A DNA stretch of 64,000 nt from Verrucomicrobiales bacterium (GCA_016795385.1 JAEUHI010000077.1:306125-370124), one strand, 5' to 3'; positions 1 to 8,647 are shown, counted from the stretch's first letter. Numbers and translations are program-made. Notes: generated by a model from the letters alone, not told the origin.

Positions 1-2
1 CC

Positions 3-1043
3 CTTCTCCTCACCGGCACCCGGGCTCCCGCCACGCTCGATCTCGCCCGCCGTCTCTGGCGGGAAGGGTGCCGCGTCGTGGGTGTCGATTCGATGCGTTG
101 GCCGCTCGGGGGCGCTTCGCGGGCCTTTGCCGTGCATCACCGGGTGCCCTCGCCGCGTTTCGAGAGCGAGGCTTTTGTCGCGGCGGTGCTGGAAATCGCG
201 CTTCGTGAAAAGGCGGATCTGATCTGGCCGACCTGTGAGGAGATCTTCCACCTCGCCGCCGCGCACGACCGGATCTCGCCGGAGGTGCCGCTCTTCTGCG
301 ATCCGCTCGCGGCGCTCGATCCGCTGCATGACAAGCTCGCCTTCGCCCATCTCGCCGGCGACCACGCCCCGGAATCCTGGAGCGCGGACCAGGCGCCGGA
401 TGATGACAAGCTCGTGTGGAAGCCGCGCTACTCGCGCTTCGGCAGCTCCATCCGGATCGGTTCGCTCCCCCCGGAGACAAGAGGATGGATGGCGCAGCGA
501 TTCATCGCGGGAGTGGAGTTCTCCTCGTGGGCCCTCTGTCGTGAAGGCGAGGTCCGCACCCTGACATTCTACCAATGTCCGGCCCGGGCGGGTCGTGCCG
601 GATGCGCCTTCGAGCCGGTCTGGGATGATGCGGCGGCGGCCTTTGTCCTCGCCTTCGCCCGGGCTCGCGGCGTGACGGGATCGCTCGCCTTCGACTTCAT
701 CCGCGATCCCTCGGGGCGGGTGTGGGTGATCGAGTGCAATCCGCGGCTCACCAGCGGCATCCACGTGCTCGATCCTTCTGTGCGGCTCACGGAACTCTTG
801 AGCGAAGCGTCTCCCTTGCCCCCGCCGATGGTCGCCGCGCAGTTGAAATGGCCGACCTGGTTCTCGGATCGACGCGTCGCGGGCCGTTCGCCGGATGTCG
901 TCTTCGCCAACGATGACCCGGGTCCTCGTTGGGGACAGATCGCCGGATTCACCGAGCTCACTGCGATCGCCCTGAGGCACTCGCTTTCCCTCGCCGCGGC
1001 CTCGACGCATGATCTCGAATACAACGGACCCGATGGCGACTGA
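3..1043 (+). CDS. ATP-grasp domain protein (5' end outside window)
   Basis: The reading frame is open from the left edge of the window, so the true start lies upstream; 346 codons are visible. The first visible residues (LLTGTRAPATLDLARRL) look like the Rossmann-type first strand and helix of the ATP-grasp pre-domain, so the GTG at 78 is not the start. Near the C-terminal side, VIECNPRLTSGIHV matches the metal- and ATP-binding E-x-N segment of ATP-grasp carboxylate-amine ligases. Such enzymes join a carboxylate to an amine or thiol through an acyl-phosphate; the substrate here cannot be told. The 3' end overlaps the next gene, so the two are probably co-transcribed and act in one pathway. The family call is fairly safe; the specific reaction is unknown. 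Confidence 0.75.
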   Translation, partial: LLLTGTRAPATLDLARRLWREGCRVVGVDSMRWPLGGASRAFAVHHRVPSPRFESEAFVAAVLEIALREKADLIWPTCEEIFHLAAAHDRISPEVPLFCDPLAALDPLHDKLAFAHLAGDHAPESWSADQAPDDDKLVWKPRYSRFGSSIRIGSLPPETRGWMAQRFIAGVEFSSWALCREGEVRTLTFYQCPARAGRAGCAFEPVWDDAAAAFVLAFARARGVTGSLAFDFIRDPSGRVWVIECNPRLTSGIHVLDPSVRLTELLSEASPLPPPMVAAQLKWPTWFSDRRVAGRSPDVVFANDDPGPRWGQIAGFTELTAIALRHSLSLAAASTHDLEYNGPDGD

Positions 1044-2148
1044 AGCAACCCTCTCCGACACGCCGCGGGATGATTTCCTGTGTCGTTGGTTTGGTCCGCT
1101 CCTGGAAACGGGCACGACCGCCTGTGCGCCGAATCTCGCGACGACACCGGCCTTTCTGCAAGTGGACGGGATCGAGGTGCCGCTGACGGTGAATGAGAAG
1201 GAGTGGGACAACTCGTGGCTCTGCTCGCCCTACACCCATTACATCACCTATGCCCACGAGGAGATCACCCGCGCGACCGGACCCGTCACCGCGGCCCTCG
1301 GCGGGGCGCTCCTCGGGGGGCTGGGCGCGTGGTTCCGCCGGGCGGAGATCAACCGCGTGATCATGGCGAACAACTGGCTCCATTCCACCAATCCTTGGCC
1401 GCGCTGGGATGCGGCGACCCTGCCGGTGGTGCTCGACGCGATGACAGCGCGTTGGCCGGACCATGCTCTGGTCTTCCGTTCCTTGAATGCGAAGGAGAGC
1501 GCGCCCCTCCTCGCTGCCTTGGGCAAGGCGGGTGCGATGCTCGTGCCGAGCCGGCAGATCTGGTGGTATGAGGCGGACTCGGAGGCTGTCACCCGCTCGC
1601 ACGAATTCCGGAAGGACGAACGCCTCCTCCATCGCGGTGATCTCGAAATCGTGCCGCATGAAGAGATCACGGAAGCGGATTATCCGATCCTGACAAAACT
1701 CTACGAACAGCTCTATCTCGGGAAGTACTCGCGTCACAATCCGCAATACTCCGTGGCCTGGATCGGCCACCTCCATCGCGAAAATCTCGCCCGCTTCACC
1801 GCCTTGCGCGAGCCGGGAGGCCGATTCGTTGGGGTGGAGGCCTGCGTGGAAATGCACGGCGTCCTGACCTCGCCCATCGTCGGCTACGAGGTCGATCGAC
1901 CGCGCGAACTCGGCCTTTATCGGCGTCTCGCCGCCGTGCCGGTGTTGGAGGCCAGGAAGCGCGGCATCCCGCTGAATCTGAGCGCCGGAGTCGGCCAGTT
2001 CAAAGCGTTGCGCGGCGGCGAGCCCGTGATGGAATATCTCGGCGTCTACGTGCGCCATCTGCCGCGATCCCGGCGTGCCCCCTGGCGGGCGGTCCACGAG
2101 TTGAGCGCGCGGCTTTTGGCTCCGCACGTCCGGAAACACGGGCTGTGA
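1009..2148 (+). CDS. GNAT/FemAB-like acyltransferase, putative
   Basis: A 379-residue soluble protein whose start overlaps the end of the ATP-grasp gene by 35 bases. A second in-frame ATG at 1033 would reduce the overlap to 11 bases and is equally plausible; neither has a convincing ribosome-binding site. Its C-terminal half has the pattern of a GNAT/FemAB-type fold, with an arginine-rich acceptor segment and a VGVEACVEMHGVLTSPIVGY strand pair, but no textbook acetyl-CoA loop was identified. The pairing with an ATP-grasp ligase suggests sequential activation and acylation of a small molecule or lipid precursor (inference). I do not recognise a characterised homologue. Confidence 0.55.
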   Translation: MISNTTDPMATEATLSDTPRDDFLCRWFGPLLETGTTACAPNLATTPAFLQVDGIEVPLTVNEKEWDNSWLCSPYTHYITYAHEEITRATGPVTAALGGALLGGLGAWFRRAEINRVIMANNWLHSTNPWPRWDAATLPVVLDAMTARWPDHALVFRSLNAKESAPLLAALGKAGAMLVPSRQIWWYEADSEAVTRSHEFRKDERLLHRGDLEIVPHEEITEADYPILTKLYEQLYLGKYSRHNPQYSVAWIGHLHRENLARFTALREPGGRFVGVEACVEMHGVLTSPIVGYEVDRPRELGLYRRLAAVPVLEARKRGIPLNLSAGVGQFKALRGGEPVMEYLGVYVRHLPRSRRAPWRAVHELSARLLAPHVRKHGL

Positions 2149-3588
2149 TCAGGTCATCGATGGCCGGGGCATCTCGACCCGATAGAGCTCGAAATCGAGG
2201 GAATCATCCGCTACCGGCGTGAAGGGGAAGGTGTGGTGCACGGTATCGGCCGTCGTCGCGGAGACGGTGAGCCGGTTCTTCAGGCGGCGTCCCGCCGAGC
2301 GGACCGATCCGGCGAGTTCGATGATGTCGCGCACGGAATCAAAGTCGAGCGCGTCACCCGCGCTGCCGGGGCGGACCCGCGCGGTGCCGGTGTGGATGCC
2401 GATCTCGAGGAAGATGGGCAGATTCGTCTCGACCTTCCATTCGCGGAGGAGGCGGTCGAGCGCGTTCTGCATGGCGAGGGCGGCCTGGATCGAGAGACGC
2501 TCCTGGTGGGGATCCTCATGGGTCGCGCCGAAGACGGCGATGACGCTCTCGTCGGTCGATTTTTCGAGGGAGCCATGGTGGCGCAGGACGATGTCGATCA
2601 TCGTCGAGAAATACTCATTGAGCAGGGCAAAGACCCGCTCGCCGCCGAGACGCGAGGAGAGCTGCCCGAAACCGCAGAGTTCCGCGACGAGCACGGTGAC
2701 CCGGCGCGGGGTCTCGGCGACCTCCCCGTCGGCGGTGCCGAGTTTGGTGTCGGCGGCCTGGGAGCGGACGTAATGGACGAGCGCGCCCTTCAGCGACTCG
2801 CGCTCCTCGAGACCTTCGGCCATCTGATTGATCGCCTGCGCCAACTCGCCGAATTCATCCTTGCGCACCAAGGGCAATCGCGAGGAGAAATCTCCGCGAC
2901 CGATCCGGCGCACGAATTCCTGCAGCTCGGTGAGAGGTGCGCTGACCTTGCCCGAGAGCCAGGCGGCGAGGGCGGCGGCGAGTGAGAGTGAGATCACCAT
3001 CGCGATGAGGTCACCGACGAGGAGGCGACGGAGCAGGGAATCGATCCGCTCGGCCGAGATGTCGGCTCCAAGCATCGCCACGGTGCCACCGGAGGCGTTC
3101 TTGATCGGAGCAAAGGCCGAGAGCCAGACCCCGTAGGAATCGCGCGCATACTCGGAATCGACCCTGGCTTCTCCGAGATCGGGCATCTCATCGGGATGGG
3201 CGAACTCCACGGGATCGCCGAGGAGAGAGCGCTCCTCCGGATTCGTCTCGGCATCGACGACATACTCCCACGAGCCATCGGGCTTCGGACGGATCACATA
3301 GAGGAACCGCACCGGCAGTGCACCGGTATTGTTCGCTTTGAGCGTCTCGCGGAGCGGCACGGCGACCTCTTCGTAGAGATGGGTGCTGTCGAGGGCGGGA
3401 TCGTTGAGTTGCACGATCTTGTCCCCGTCGATTCGTGGCGCGGTGCTGACGACGAGAGTGTAGACCTTTTCCTGGATCAGTTCGAAGGCGAGCCGGTTCG
3501 CCTTGCGCAGGCTCATGAACAAAAGCAGGCCGCAGCTCACTCCGACGAGGAGGATCAGGAGGGTCTGGAGCTTGCGACGGAACGACAC
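2149..3588 (-). CDS. Membrane sensor with HAMP and degenerate class III nucleotidyl cyclase domain
   Basis: 479 residues. A transmembrane helix lies at about 8-26, then a periplasmic sensor region (about 30-185, Cache-like), a second helix at about 190-212, a HAMP linker (about 210-262) and a class III adenylate/guanylate cyclase domain (about 295-460). The fold is clear (GIHTG at 397-401, IAVFG at 350-354), but the catalytic set is altered. The first metal aspartate is Glu303 (VAEL instead of FADI). The second is Glu347 (KSTDES instead of KFIGDA). The transition-state Asn/Arg pair of the DxVNxAxR motif reads DIIELAGS, so they are Glu424 and Ser428. It is therefore probably a catalytically weak or dead receiver or scaffold domain. 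It is convergent with the preceding gene; no partner is adjacent. Confidence 0.8.
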   Translation of the reverse strand: MSFRRKLQTLLILLVGVSCGLLLFMSLRKANRLAFELIQEKVYTLVVSTAPRIDGDKIVQLNDPALDSTHLYEEVAVPLRETLKANNTGALPVRFLYVIRPKPDGSWEYVVDAETNPEERSLLGDPVEFAHPDEMPDLGEARVDSEYARDSYGVWLSAFAPIKNASGGTVAMLGADISAERIDSLLRRLLVGDLIAMVISLSLAAALAAWLSGKVSAPLTELQEFVRRIGRGDFSSRLPLVRKDEFGELAQAINQMAEGLEERESLKGALVHYVRSQAADTKLGTADGEVAETPRRVTVLVAELCGFGQLSSRLGGERVFALLNEYFSTMIDIVLRHHGSLEKSTDESVIAVFGATHEDPHQERLSIQAALAMQNALDRLLREWKVETNLPIFLEIGIHTGTARVRPGSAGDALDFDSVRDIIELAGSVRSAGRRLKNRLTVSATTADTVHHTFPFTPVADDSLDFELYRVEMPRPSMT

Positions 3589-3660
3589 GGCGCGCCAAGT
3601 TAGTGCAGGATCGCACGCTGAAAACCAGGAAATTGCGTCCCATTGCGCTCGATGGCTGCC

Positions 3661-4557
3661 TCAGGCGATGCCGACGGCGACTGCGGCGAGGTGGTCGATG
3701 AGCGCCGCGAGGGCGCCTCGATCAGCCCCGGGCTTGTGAACGGCCATGACTTCGGCGTGGACGATCGGCGTTTTCAGCCTCACGAAGACACATCCGGAAT
3801 GGGGCAGTTTCGTGCTGTGCGAGGGCAGTAGCGCGACTCCCGCCCCGCCCGAGACGGCGACGAGGACGAGGCTCAAGGAATCACATTCCTCGGCGATCGC
3901 GGGATCGAATCCCCGCATCTGACAGATGCGGCGGAGGAACTGTCGGCGGCCGGGAAACACGACGTCGGAGAGCGAGATGAACGGTTCGTCGGCGAGTTCC
4001 TCCAGATCGATCTGTTTCCGCCCCGCGAGCCGATGATCCGCTGGGAGGACCGCGGCCATGGGGCTGCGCATCAAGGTCCGGGTCTGGAAACGCGCCCGAT
4101 CTTCCTCGCCGAGATTGCCTAGCAAGGCGAGATCGAGCTCGTCGTTGCGGAGGCGGTCGAGCTGCGGCTGGGGCGAGAGCTCGAAGAGCGCCACCGCCGT
4201 GCGCGGCGAGCTTTTGCGCAGGGCCCGCACCGCGGGAGCGACGAGATCATCGAGGAAAATGGTGAGAAATCCGAGCCGGATCGTCCTCTTTCCATCGCCG
4301 AACTGCTCGCGCACCTGCTGTGCCGAGGTCTCCGCGTCGCAAAGGAGTTGGCGCGCGCGATCGAGAAACCAGCGCCCCGCCTCGGTGAGATGGAGCCTTT
4401 TGCGGACGCGGTCGAACAAGGCCACGCCCAGCTCCTCCTCGAGCGCCTGGATCTGCCGGCTCAGCGCGGGTTGGGAGAGATGCACCCGTGCCGCCGCCGC
4501 CGTCACCGAGAGTTCCTCCGCCGTGGCGACAAAGTAACGAAGTTGATGCAGTTCCAT
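3661..4557 (-). CDS. LysR-family transcriptional regulator
   Basis: 298 residues, the usual LysR length. The N-terminal winged helix-turn-helix is explicit: MELHQLRYFVATAEELSVT followed by AAARVHLSQPALSRQIQALE, the classic LysR recognition-helix pattern. The remainder is the effector-binding, substrate-binding-protein-like domain. The gene is transcribed away from the pirin gene that starts at 4653, and the interval carries a T-N11-A palindrome, the standard arrangement for a LysR protein controlling both itself and the divergent operon. The neighbouring genes (pirin, DoxX, Old Yellow Enzyme reductase) suggest that the inducer is an oxidant or electrophile (inference). Confidence 0.93.
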   Translation of the reverse strand: MELHQLRYFVATAEELSVTAAAARVHLSQPALSRQIQALEEELGVALFDRVRKRLHLTEAGRWFLDRARQLLCDAETSAQQVREQFGDGKRTIRLGFLTIFLDDLVAPAVRALRKSSPRTAVALFELSPQPQLDRLRNDELDLALLGNLGEEDRARFQTRTLMRSPMAAVLPADHRLAGRKQIDLEELADEPFISLSDVVFPGRRQFLRRICQMRGFDPAIAEECDSLSLVLVAVSGGAGVALLPSHSTKLPHSGCVFVRLKTPIVHAEVMAVHKPGADRGALAALIDHLAAVAVGIA

Positions 4558-4577
4558 TTCGCGTGAGGATCGTAAAC

Positions 4578-4598
4578 TTCATAACCTACGTGCATGAA
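4578..4598. promoter_or_regulatory. Candidate LysR operator (T-N11-A box)
   Basis: TTCAT, eleven bases, then ATGAA: a perfect 5-bp dyad with the T-N11-A geometry of LysR-type binding sites. It lies 21 bp upstream of the lysR start and 55 bp upstream of the pirin start, in the divergent promoter region. The motif is seen in the sequence; binding by the adjacent regulator is inference. Confidence 0.55.
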
Positions 4599-4652
4599 CT
4601 GCACCCGCAACTCGCATTGGCGATCGCGGCGGCGGCAGGGCATGATGGTGCC

Positions 4653-5390
4653 ATGAAAGTTCAAACCGATCCTACCATGAATGCCTCCGACTCCATCACC
4701 CTGCGTCCCGCCGCGGAGCGCGGCCATGCCAACCACGGCTGGCTCGATACCTGGCACAGCTTCAGTTTCGCCAACTACTACGATCCCGACCACATGGGCT
4801 TCCGCAGTCTGCGCGTCATCAACCAGGATCGCATCGCCCCCGGTGCCGGCTTCGGCACCCATCCTCACCGCGACATGGAGATTTTCAGCTATGTCCTCGA
4901 AGGCACCCTGAAGCACGCCGACAGCATGGGGAATTCCCGCGAGCTGAAGCCCGGCCAGATCCAACTGATGAGCGCCGGTTCGGGCGTGACCCACAGCGAA
5001 TTCAATCCCTCGCGCGAGGAAGGCACCCACATCCTCCAGATCTGGATCCAGCCTCATACAAAGGGTCTCACGCCCACCTACACCGAGTGGCATCCGCAGG
5101 AAGGCCCGGCCCCGGCCAAAACCCTCGTCATCTCGCCCGATGGTCGCGAGCAGTCAGCCACGATCCGTCAGGACGCTTTCGTCTATCGTCTCCTCCTCCA
5201 GCCCGGCGAATCGGTGAGCCACGATCTCACCGCGGGACGCGGCCTCTGGGTGCAAGCCATCCACGGTGACCTGCGGCTGAATGAGGCCTCTCTCCTCCCT
5301 GGCGACGGCGCCAGCACCGAAACCGCGGGCAGCTACCAACTTACCGCCACCAGCGAACCTGTCGAAGCACTCCTTTTCGATCTCGCCTAA
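4653..5390 (+). CDS. Pirin family bicupin protein
   Basis: 245 residues. Pirins are metal-binding bicupins; bacterial members such as YhhW show quercetin 2,3-dioxygenase activity and others act as redox-sensitive regulators. The N-terminal cupin has the metal ligands in THPHRDMEIFSYVLEG (two His) and SGVTHSEFNPS (His and Glu). The frame is open further upstream, but the ATG at 4653 fits the N-terminus of the family (TLRPAAERGHANHGWLDTWH follows soon after); an ATG at 4677 is a possible alternative. The gene is divergent from lysR and followed closely by DoxX and an alkene reductase, so it is probably part of one regulated cluster. Confidence 0.88.
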   Translation: MKVQTDPTMNASDSITLRPAAERGHANHGWLDTWHSFSFANYYDPDHMGFRSLRVINQDRIAPGAGFGTHPHRDMEIFSYVLEGTLKHADSMGNSRELKPGQIQLMSAGSGVTHSEFNPSREEGTHILQIWIQPHTKGLTPTYTEWHPQEGPAPAKTLVISPDGREQSATIRQDAFVYRLLLQPGESVSHDLTAGRGLWVQAIHGDLRLNEASLLPGDGASTETAGSYQLTATSEPVEALLFDLA

Positions 5391-5411
5391 CACTCCACTA
5401 TTCCACTACAC
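5391..5411. repeat. Short intergenic repeat, copy 1
   Basis: The spacer after the pirin gene contains CACTCCACTATTCCACTA. Its reverse complement, TAGTGGAATAGTGGAGTG, recurs with one change just after the FAD oxidoreductase gene (8491-8517). The two copies are inverted with respect to each other and flank three genes. The similarity is seen directly; the role is unknown. Confidence 0.5.
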
Positions 5412-5424
5412 CATCGCCAACACC

Positions 5425-5805
5425 ATGAAACATCTCCCCACCATCGCCCGCTACCTCCTCGGTCTGCTCTTCCTCGTCTTCGGCCTGAATTTCTGGCTGA
5501 AGTTCATTCCCATTCCGTCTCCGGAGGAGGGCAGCCTCGCCGCCGGATTCATGGGGGCCCTTTACATGTCCGGTTTCCTCACCGTGGTGAAGGGCCTCGA
5601 AGTGCTCGGCGCGATCCTCCTTCTCGCCGGCCGCTACGTGAATCTCGCCCTCGCGATTCTCGGGCCCATCGTCGTCGTCATCGCTCTCTACCATCTCTTC
5701 ATCGTGAAAGGTGGCTATCCCATGGTCGTCGTCCTCGGTGTCCTCTCCCTCACCGCGCTCGCCGGGCGTCGCGATTTTGTCACTTCTCTCTTCGACGCGA
5801 AGTAA
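5425..5805 (+). CDS. DoxX-family small membrane protein
   Basis: 126 residues with four predicted transmembrane helices, about 7-25, 47-67, 72-92 and 98-115. The first carries the DoxX-type pattern RYLLGLLFLVFGLNFW and the second the segment GLEVLGAILLLAGRY. DoxX proteins are inner-membrane proteins linked in other bacteria to thiol/redox and oxidative-stress complexes; a reaction has not been assigned generally. The ATG at 5425 is chosen because it immediately precedes the first helix. It lies between pirin and an Old Yellow Enzyme reductase on the same strand, consistent with a stress-response operon. Confidence 0.82.
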   Translation: MKHLPTIARYLLGLLFLVFGLNFWLKFIPIPSPEEGSLAAGFMGALYMSGFLTVVKGLEVLGAILLLAGRYVNLALAILGPIVVVIALYHLFIVKGGYPMVVVLGVLSLTALAGRRDFVTSLFDAK

Positions 5806-5843
5806 GCTTCCAAAGGTAGCTTCGTCCCAACCGCTTTCCTTCC

Positions 5844-6941
5844 ATGCACCACGCCGCTCTCTTCCAACCGCTCCAAGCCGGAGCCCTCACCCTGCCGAAC
5901 CGCATCCTCATGGCGCCGCTCACCCGTGCGCGCACCGTGCAGGACCACCTCCCGAACGCGCTCATGGCTGAGCATTACGCCCAGCGCGCCAGCGGTGGCC
6001 TCCTCATCGCCGAGGCGACGATGGTGATGGAGGGCAATGGCTCCTTCATCGCTGAACCGGGCATCTATTCCGAGGCTCAAGTCGCGGGATGGAAGCTGGT
6101 CACGGATGCGGTCCACGCCAAGGGCGGCCGGATCTTTCTGCAGCTCTGGCACGGAGGCCGCGCCTGCCATCCCTTGCTCAACGACGGAGCCACGCCTGTC
6201 GCGCCCAGTGCGATCCCGATCACGAACGACGAGATTCACACACCACAGGGCAAATTCCCCTACGCCACGCCGCGCGAACTCGCCGATGAGGAGATCCCCG
6301 GCATCGTCGAGGGCTTCCGCATGGCGGCGGAAAACGCGAAGGCCGCCGGATTCGATGGCGTCGAGGTGCATGGGGCGAACGGCTACCTCATCGATGAATT
6401 CCTCCGCGACGGAGCCAATCATCGCGCTGGTGCCTACGGCGGCTCAATCGAAAACCGCGCCCGCTTCCTCTTCGAAGTGCTCGATGCCGTGATCGGTGTG
6501 TGGGGTGCGGATCGCGTCGGACTGCGGATCTCGCCGCTGAACAGCTACAACAGCATGATCGACAGCGATCCCGTCGGGCTCGTCTCCTACCTCGCGACCG
6601 AGCTCGACCAGCGCGGTCTCGCCTACCTGCATGTGATGCGCGGCGATTTCTTCCAACAACAAACGGGCGACGTCCTCACGCCGATCCGCGAACGCTTCCA
6701 CGGAACTCTCATTGCCAACATGGGCTACACTGCCGCCGAAGCCGCGGCGGACATCGCGGCCGGGAAGATCGACGCGGTCGCTTTCGGCGTCCCTTTCCTC
6801 GCGAATCCCGACCTGCCCGAGCGATTCGCCCAGGATGCTCCGCTCAATGAGGCCGACCCGGCGACCTTCTATGGAGGAGGGGCCAAGGGCTACACCGACT
6901 ACCCGACGCTCGCGCAGCTCAAATCGGACATCGCTTCTTGA
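5844..6941 (+). CDS. Old Yellow Enzyme family alkene reductase (NemA-like)
   Basis: 365 residues, full family length. OYE enzymes are FMN-dependent reductases using NAD(P)H to reduce activated C=C bonds, quinones or nitro compounds. Visible signatures are the N-terminal NRILMAPLTRARTVQDHLPN, LQLWHGGRACH in the third barrel strand, the substrate-binding pair in VEVHGANGYLIDEFLRD (usually H-x-x-N), YGGSIENRARF binding the flavin phosphate, and LIANMGYT near the C-terminus. Together with LysR, pirin and DoxX this suggests detoxification of reactive electrophiles. Cytosolic; no signal peptide. Confidence 0.92.
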   Translation: MHHAALFQPLQAGALTLPNRILMAPLTRARTVQDHLPNALMAEHYAQRASGGLLIAEATMVMEGNGSFIAEPGIYSEAQVAGWKLVTDAVHAKGGRIFLQLWHGGRACHPLLNDGATPVAPSAIPITNDEIHTPQGKFPYATPRELADEEIPGIVEGFRMAAENAKAAGFDGVEVHGANGYLIDEFLRDGANHRAGAYGGSIENRARFLFEVLDAVIGVWGADRVGLRISPLNSYNSMIDSDPVGLVSYLATELDQRGLAYLHVMRGDFFQQQTGDVLTPIRERFHGTLIANMGYTAAEAAADIAAGKIDAVAFGVPFLANPDLPERFAQDAPLNEADPATFYGGGAKGYTDYPTLAQLKSDIAS

Positions 6942-6990
6942 CGGAAATTCGGATCTTCCCAACGGGGGCGCTTTCGCGTTCATTGGGAGG

Positions 6991-8493
6991 ATGAAAGAAC
7001 GCCCCCTCGACCGTCGCCAATTCGCGAGACGCCTCGCCGCCGGAGCCTTTGCTACTGGTGCGGTGCCACTGATCGGACAAGAGAGGGTCAACCCGGCGAA
7101 CCGACCCTCTCCGGTCCGGGCCTCGGCGAAGACCGAAGCTGGAGCCGTCTTCGGGACGAACGAGCGGATGCATGTCCGCACCTCGGGCACGCTCAAGGGC
7201 GACTGGTTCACCGAAGACGCGCGCGAGATTCCCGTGGTGGGCGACTACGATGTGATCGTCTGCGGAGGTGGTCCTGCCGGATTCGCCGCCGCCATCGCCG
7301 CGGCCCGCAGCGGTGCGAAGACCGCCTTGCTCGAGGTTCACGGCTGCATCGGCGGGATCTGGACGGCGGGGATGCTTTCCTGGATCCTCGATGGCTTCAA
7401 CAAACCCGGCATCATGGCCGAGCTGATCAAGCGCCTCGGCGAACAGGGCAATGGCAAAAGAGTCAACAGCGCCTGGGTCTATCATCCCGAACCGATGAAA
7501 CTCCTCCTCGAGGACATGCTCCTCGAAGCCGGCGTGACGATCCGCCTTTTCACCCGCGTCGTCGGTGCGGTCAACGACGACAAGAACCGCCTCGCTGCCG
7601 TCGTCACCGAATCCAAATCCGGACGCGAGGTCTGGACCGCGAAAAGTTTCGTCGACGCCAGCGGTGACGGCGATCTCGCCGCGCAGGCGGGCTGCGGTTT
7701 TGATTTCGGCCGTCCCGGCGATGGCGTCACCCAGCCGATGAGCTTGATGGTGCTCTTCCACGGCGTGACGACCGACGGGATCGCCCCCTTCATCAATCAC
7801 CTCGCCGAGTCGCGAAATCTGGGACGCGGCAAGGCGAATTTCCTCGCCGAACTGCGCTCCGCCGGGATCGAGCCGAGCTACGGAGGCCCCTCCATCTTCG
7901 AGATCCACGACGGGCTTTATGCGATGATGGCGAACCACCAATACGGAGTTTCGGCGATCAATGCCGACGACATGACACGGGCGACCCTCGAGGCGCGCCG
8001 CGAAAACCACGCCATGATCAACGCCCTGCGTAAGAAAGGCGGGCCGTGGAAGGAAGTGGAGATCATTTCCACCGGCGAGCAGATCGGCACACGCGAGGCC
8101 CGCCGCATCCACGGCCGCTACGAAGTGAGCGACGAGGACTTGAAAACCGGCGCCCGCTTCGACGATGGGATCTGCCGCGTCACCTTCGGCATCGACGTGC
8201 ATTCGACCGACCCGGGCAAGACCAAGGCGATCGAGGAGAAGCCCTTCAAGTCGCAGCCCTACGACATTCCCCTCCGTGCCCTCATGGCGAAGGATGTCGA
8301 TGGACTCGTCCTCGCCGGTCGTTGCATCAGCGGCGGTTTCATCGCGCACAGCAGCTACCGTGTCACCGGCAACTCCGTCGCCATGGGCGAAGCCGCCGGC
8401 GTCGTCTGTGCCGTGGCGGCCCGTGAAAAGGTGCTGCCGCACGAGGTGCCCTTCGGGGAGCTGGGGGTGAAGAGCGCCGTCGGCGCGGAGTAG
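6991..8493 (+). CDS. Exported FAD-dependent oxidoreductase
   Basis: 500 residues. The N-terminus has a Tat-type signal, with RRQFARRLAAGAFATGAV matching the twin-arginine pattern, which suits export of a folded flavoprotein. A dinucleotide-binding fold follows (YDVIVCGGGPAGFAAAIAAA, around residue 85) and then GCIGGIWTAGMLSW, which fits the FAD_oxidored family common in Verrucomicrobia and Planctomycetes. A C-terminal flavin segment reads LVLAGRCISGG and GNSVAMGEAAGVVCA. The frame is open well upstream inside the previous gene, but the ATG at 6991 gives a proper signal peptide. The substrate is unknown; relatives often lie in carbohydrate-breakdown clusters. Confidence 0.85.
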   Translation: MKERPLDRRQFARRLAAGAFATGAVPLIGQERVNPANRPSPVRASAKTEAGAVFGTNERMHVRTSGTLKGDWFTEDAREIPVVGDYDVIVCGGGPAGFAAAIAAARSGAKTALLEVHGCIGGIWTAGMLSWILDGFNKPGIMAELIKRLGEQGNGKRVNSAWVYHPEPMKLLLEDMLLEAGVTIRLFTRVVGAVNDDKNRLAAVVTESKSGREVWTAKSFVDASGDGDLAAQAGCGFDFGRPGDGVTQPMSLMVLFHGVTTDGIAPFINHLAESRNLGRGKANFLAELRSAGIEPSYGGPSIFEIHDGLYAMMANHQYGVSAINADDMTRATLEARRENHAMINALRKKGGPWKEVEIISTGEQIGTREARRIHGRYEVSDEDLKTGARFDDGICRVTFGIDVHSTDPGKTKAIEEKPFKSQPYDIPLRALMAKDVDGLVLAGRCISGGFIAHSSYRVTGNSVAMGEAAGVVCAVAAREKVLPHEVPFGELGVKSAVGAE

Positions 8494-8573
8494 TGGAGTA
8501 GTGGAGTAGTGGAGTGTTGCGAATCAGCTTACCCGCAGACGCCAAACGATTTTTCCCAACACTCCAACACTCC
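8491..8573. repeat. Tandem/inverted intergenic repeat, copy 2, with hairpin
   Basis: The unit TAGTGGAG is repeated three times from the stop codon of the FAD oxidoreductase onward, ending in GGAGTGTTG at 8511-8519. The complement CAACACTCC occurs twice, at 8557-8565 and 8565-8573, followed by AAAAAAG. The elements can pair into a long-loop hairpin that may end transcription. A related inverted copy lies at 5391-5411. Confidence 0.55.
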
Positions 8574-8647
8574 AAAAAAGACCGTAAGATCGACGCGGCT
8601 CACGCGGTTTCCTCTCGACCATCCCTCCCCCTCCCCCAGCCCCCGCC

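Noticed and set aside
2149..3588. Functional adenylate cyclase
   Set aside because: Both metal ligands and the transition-state residues are replaced; a plain cyclase call would mislead.
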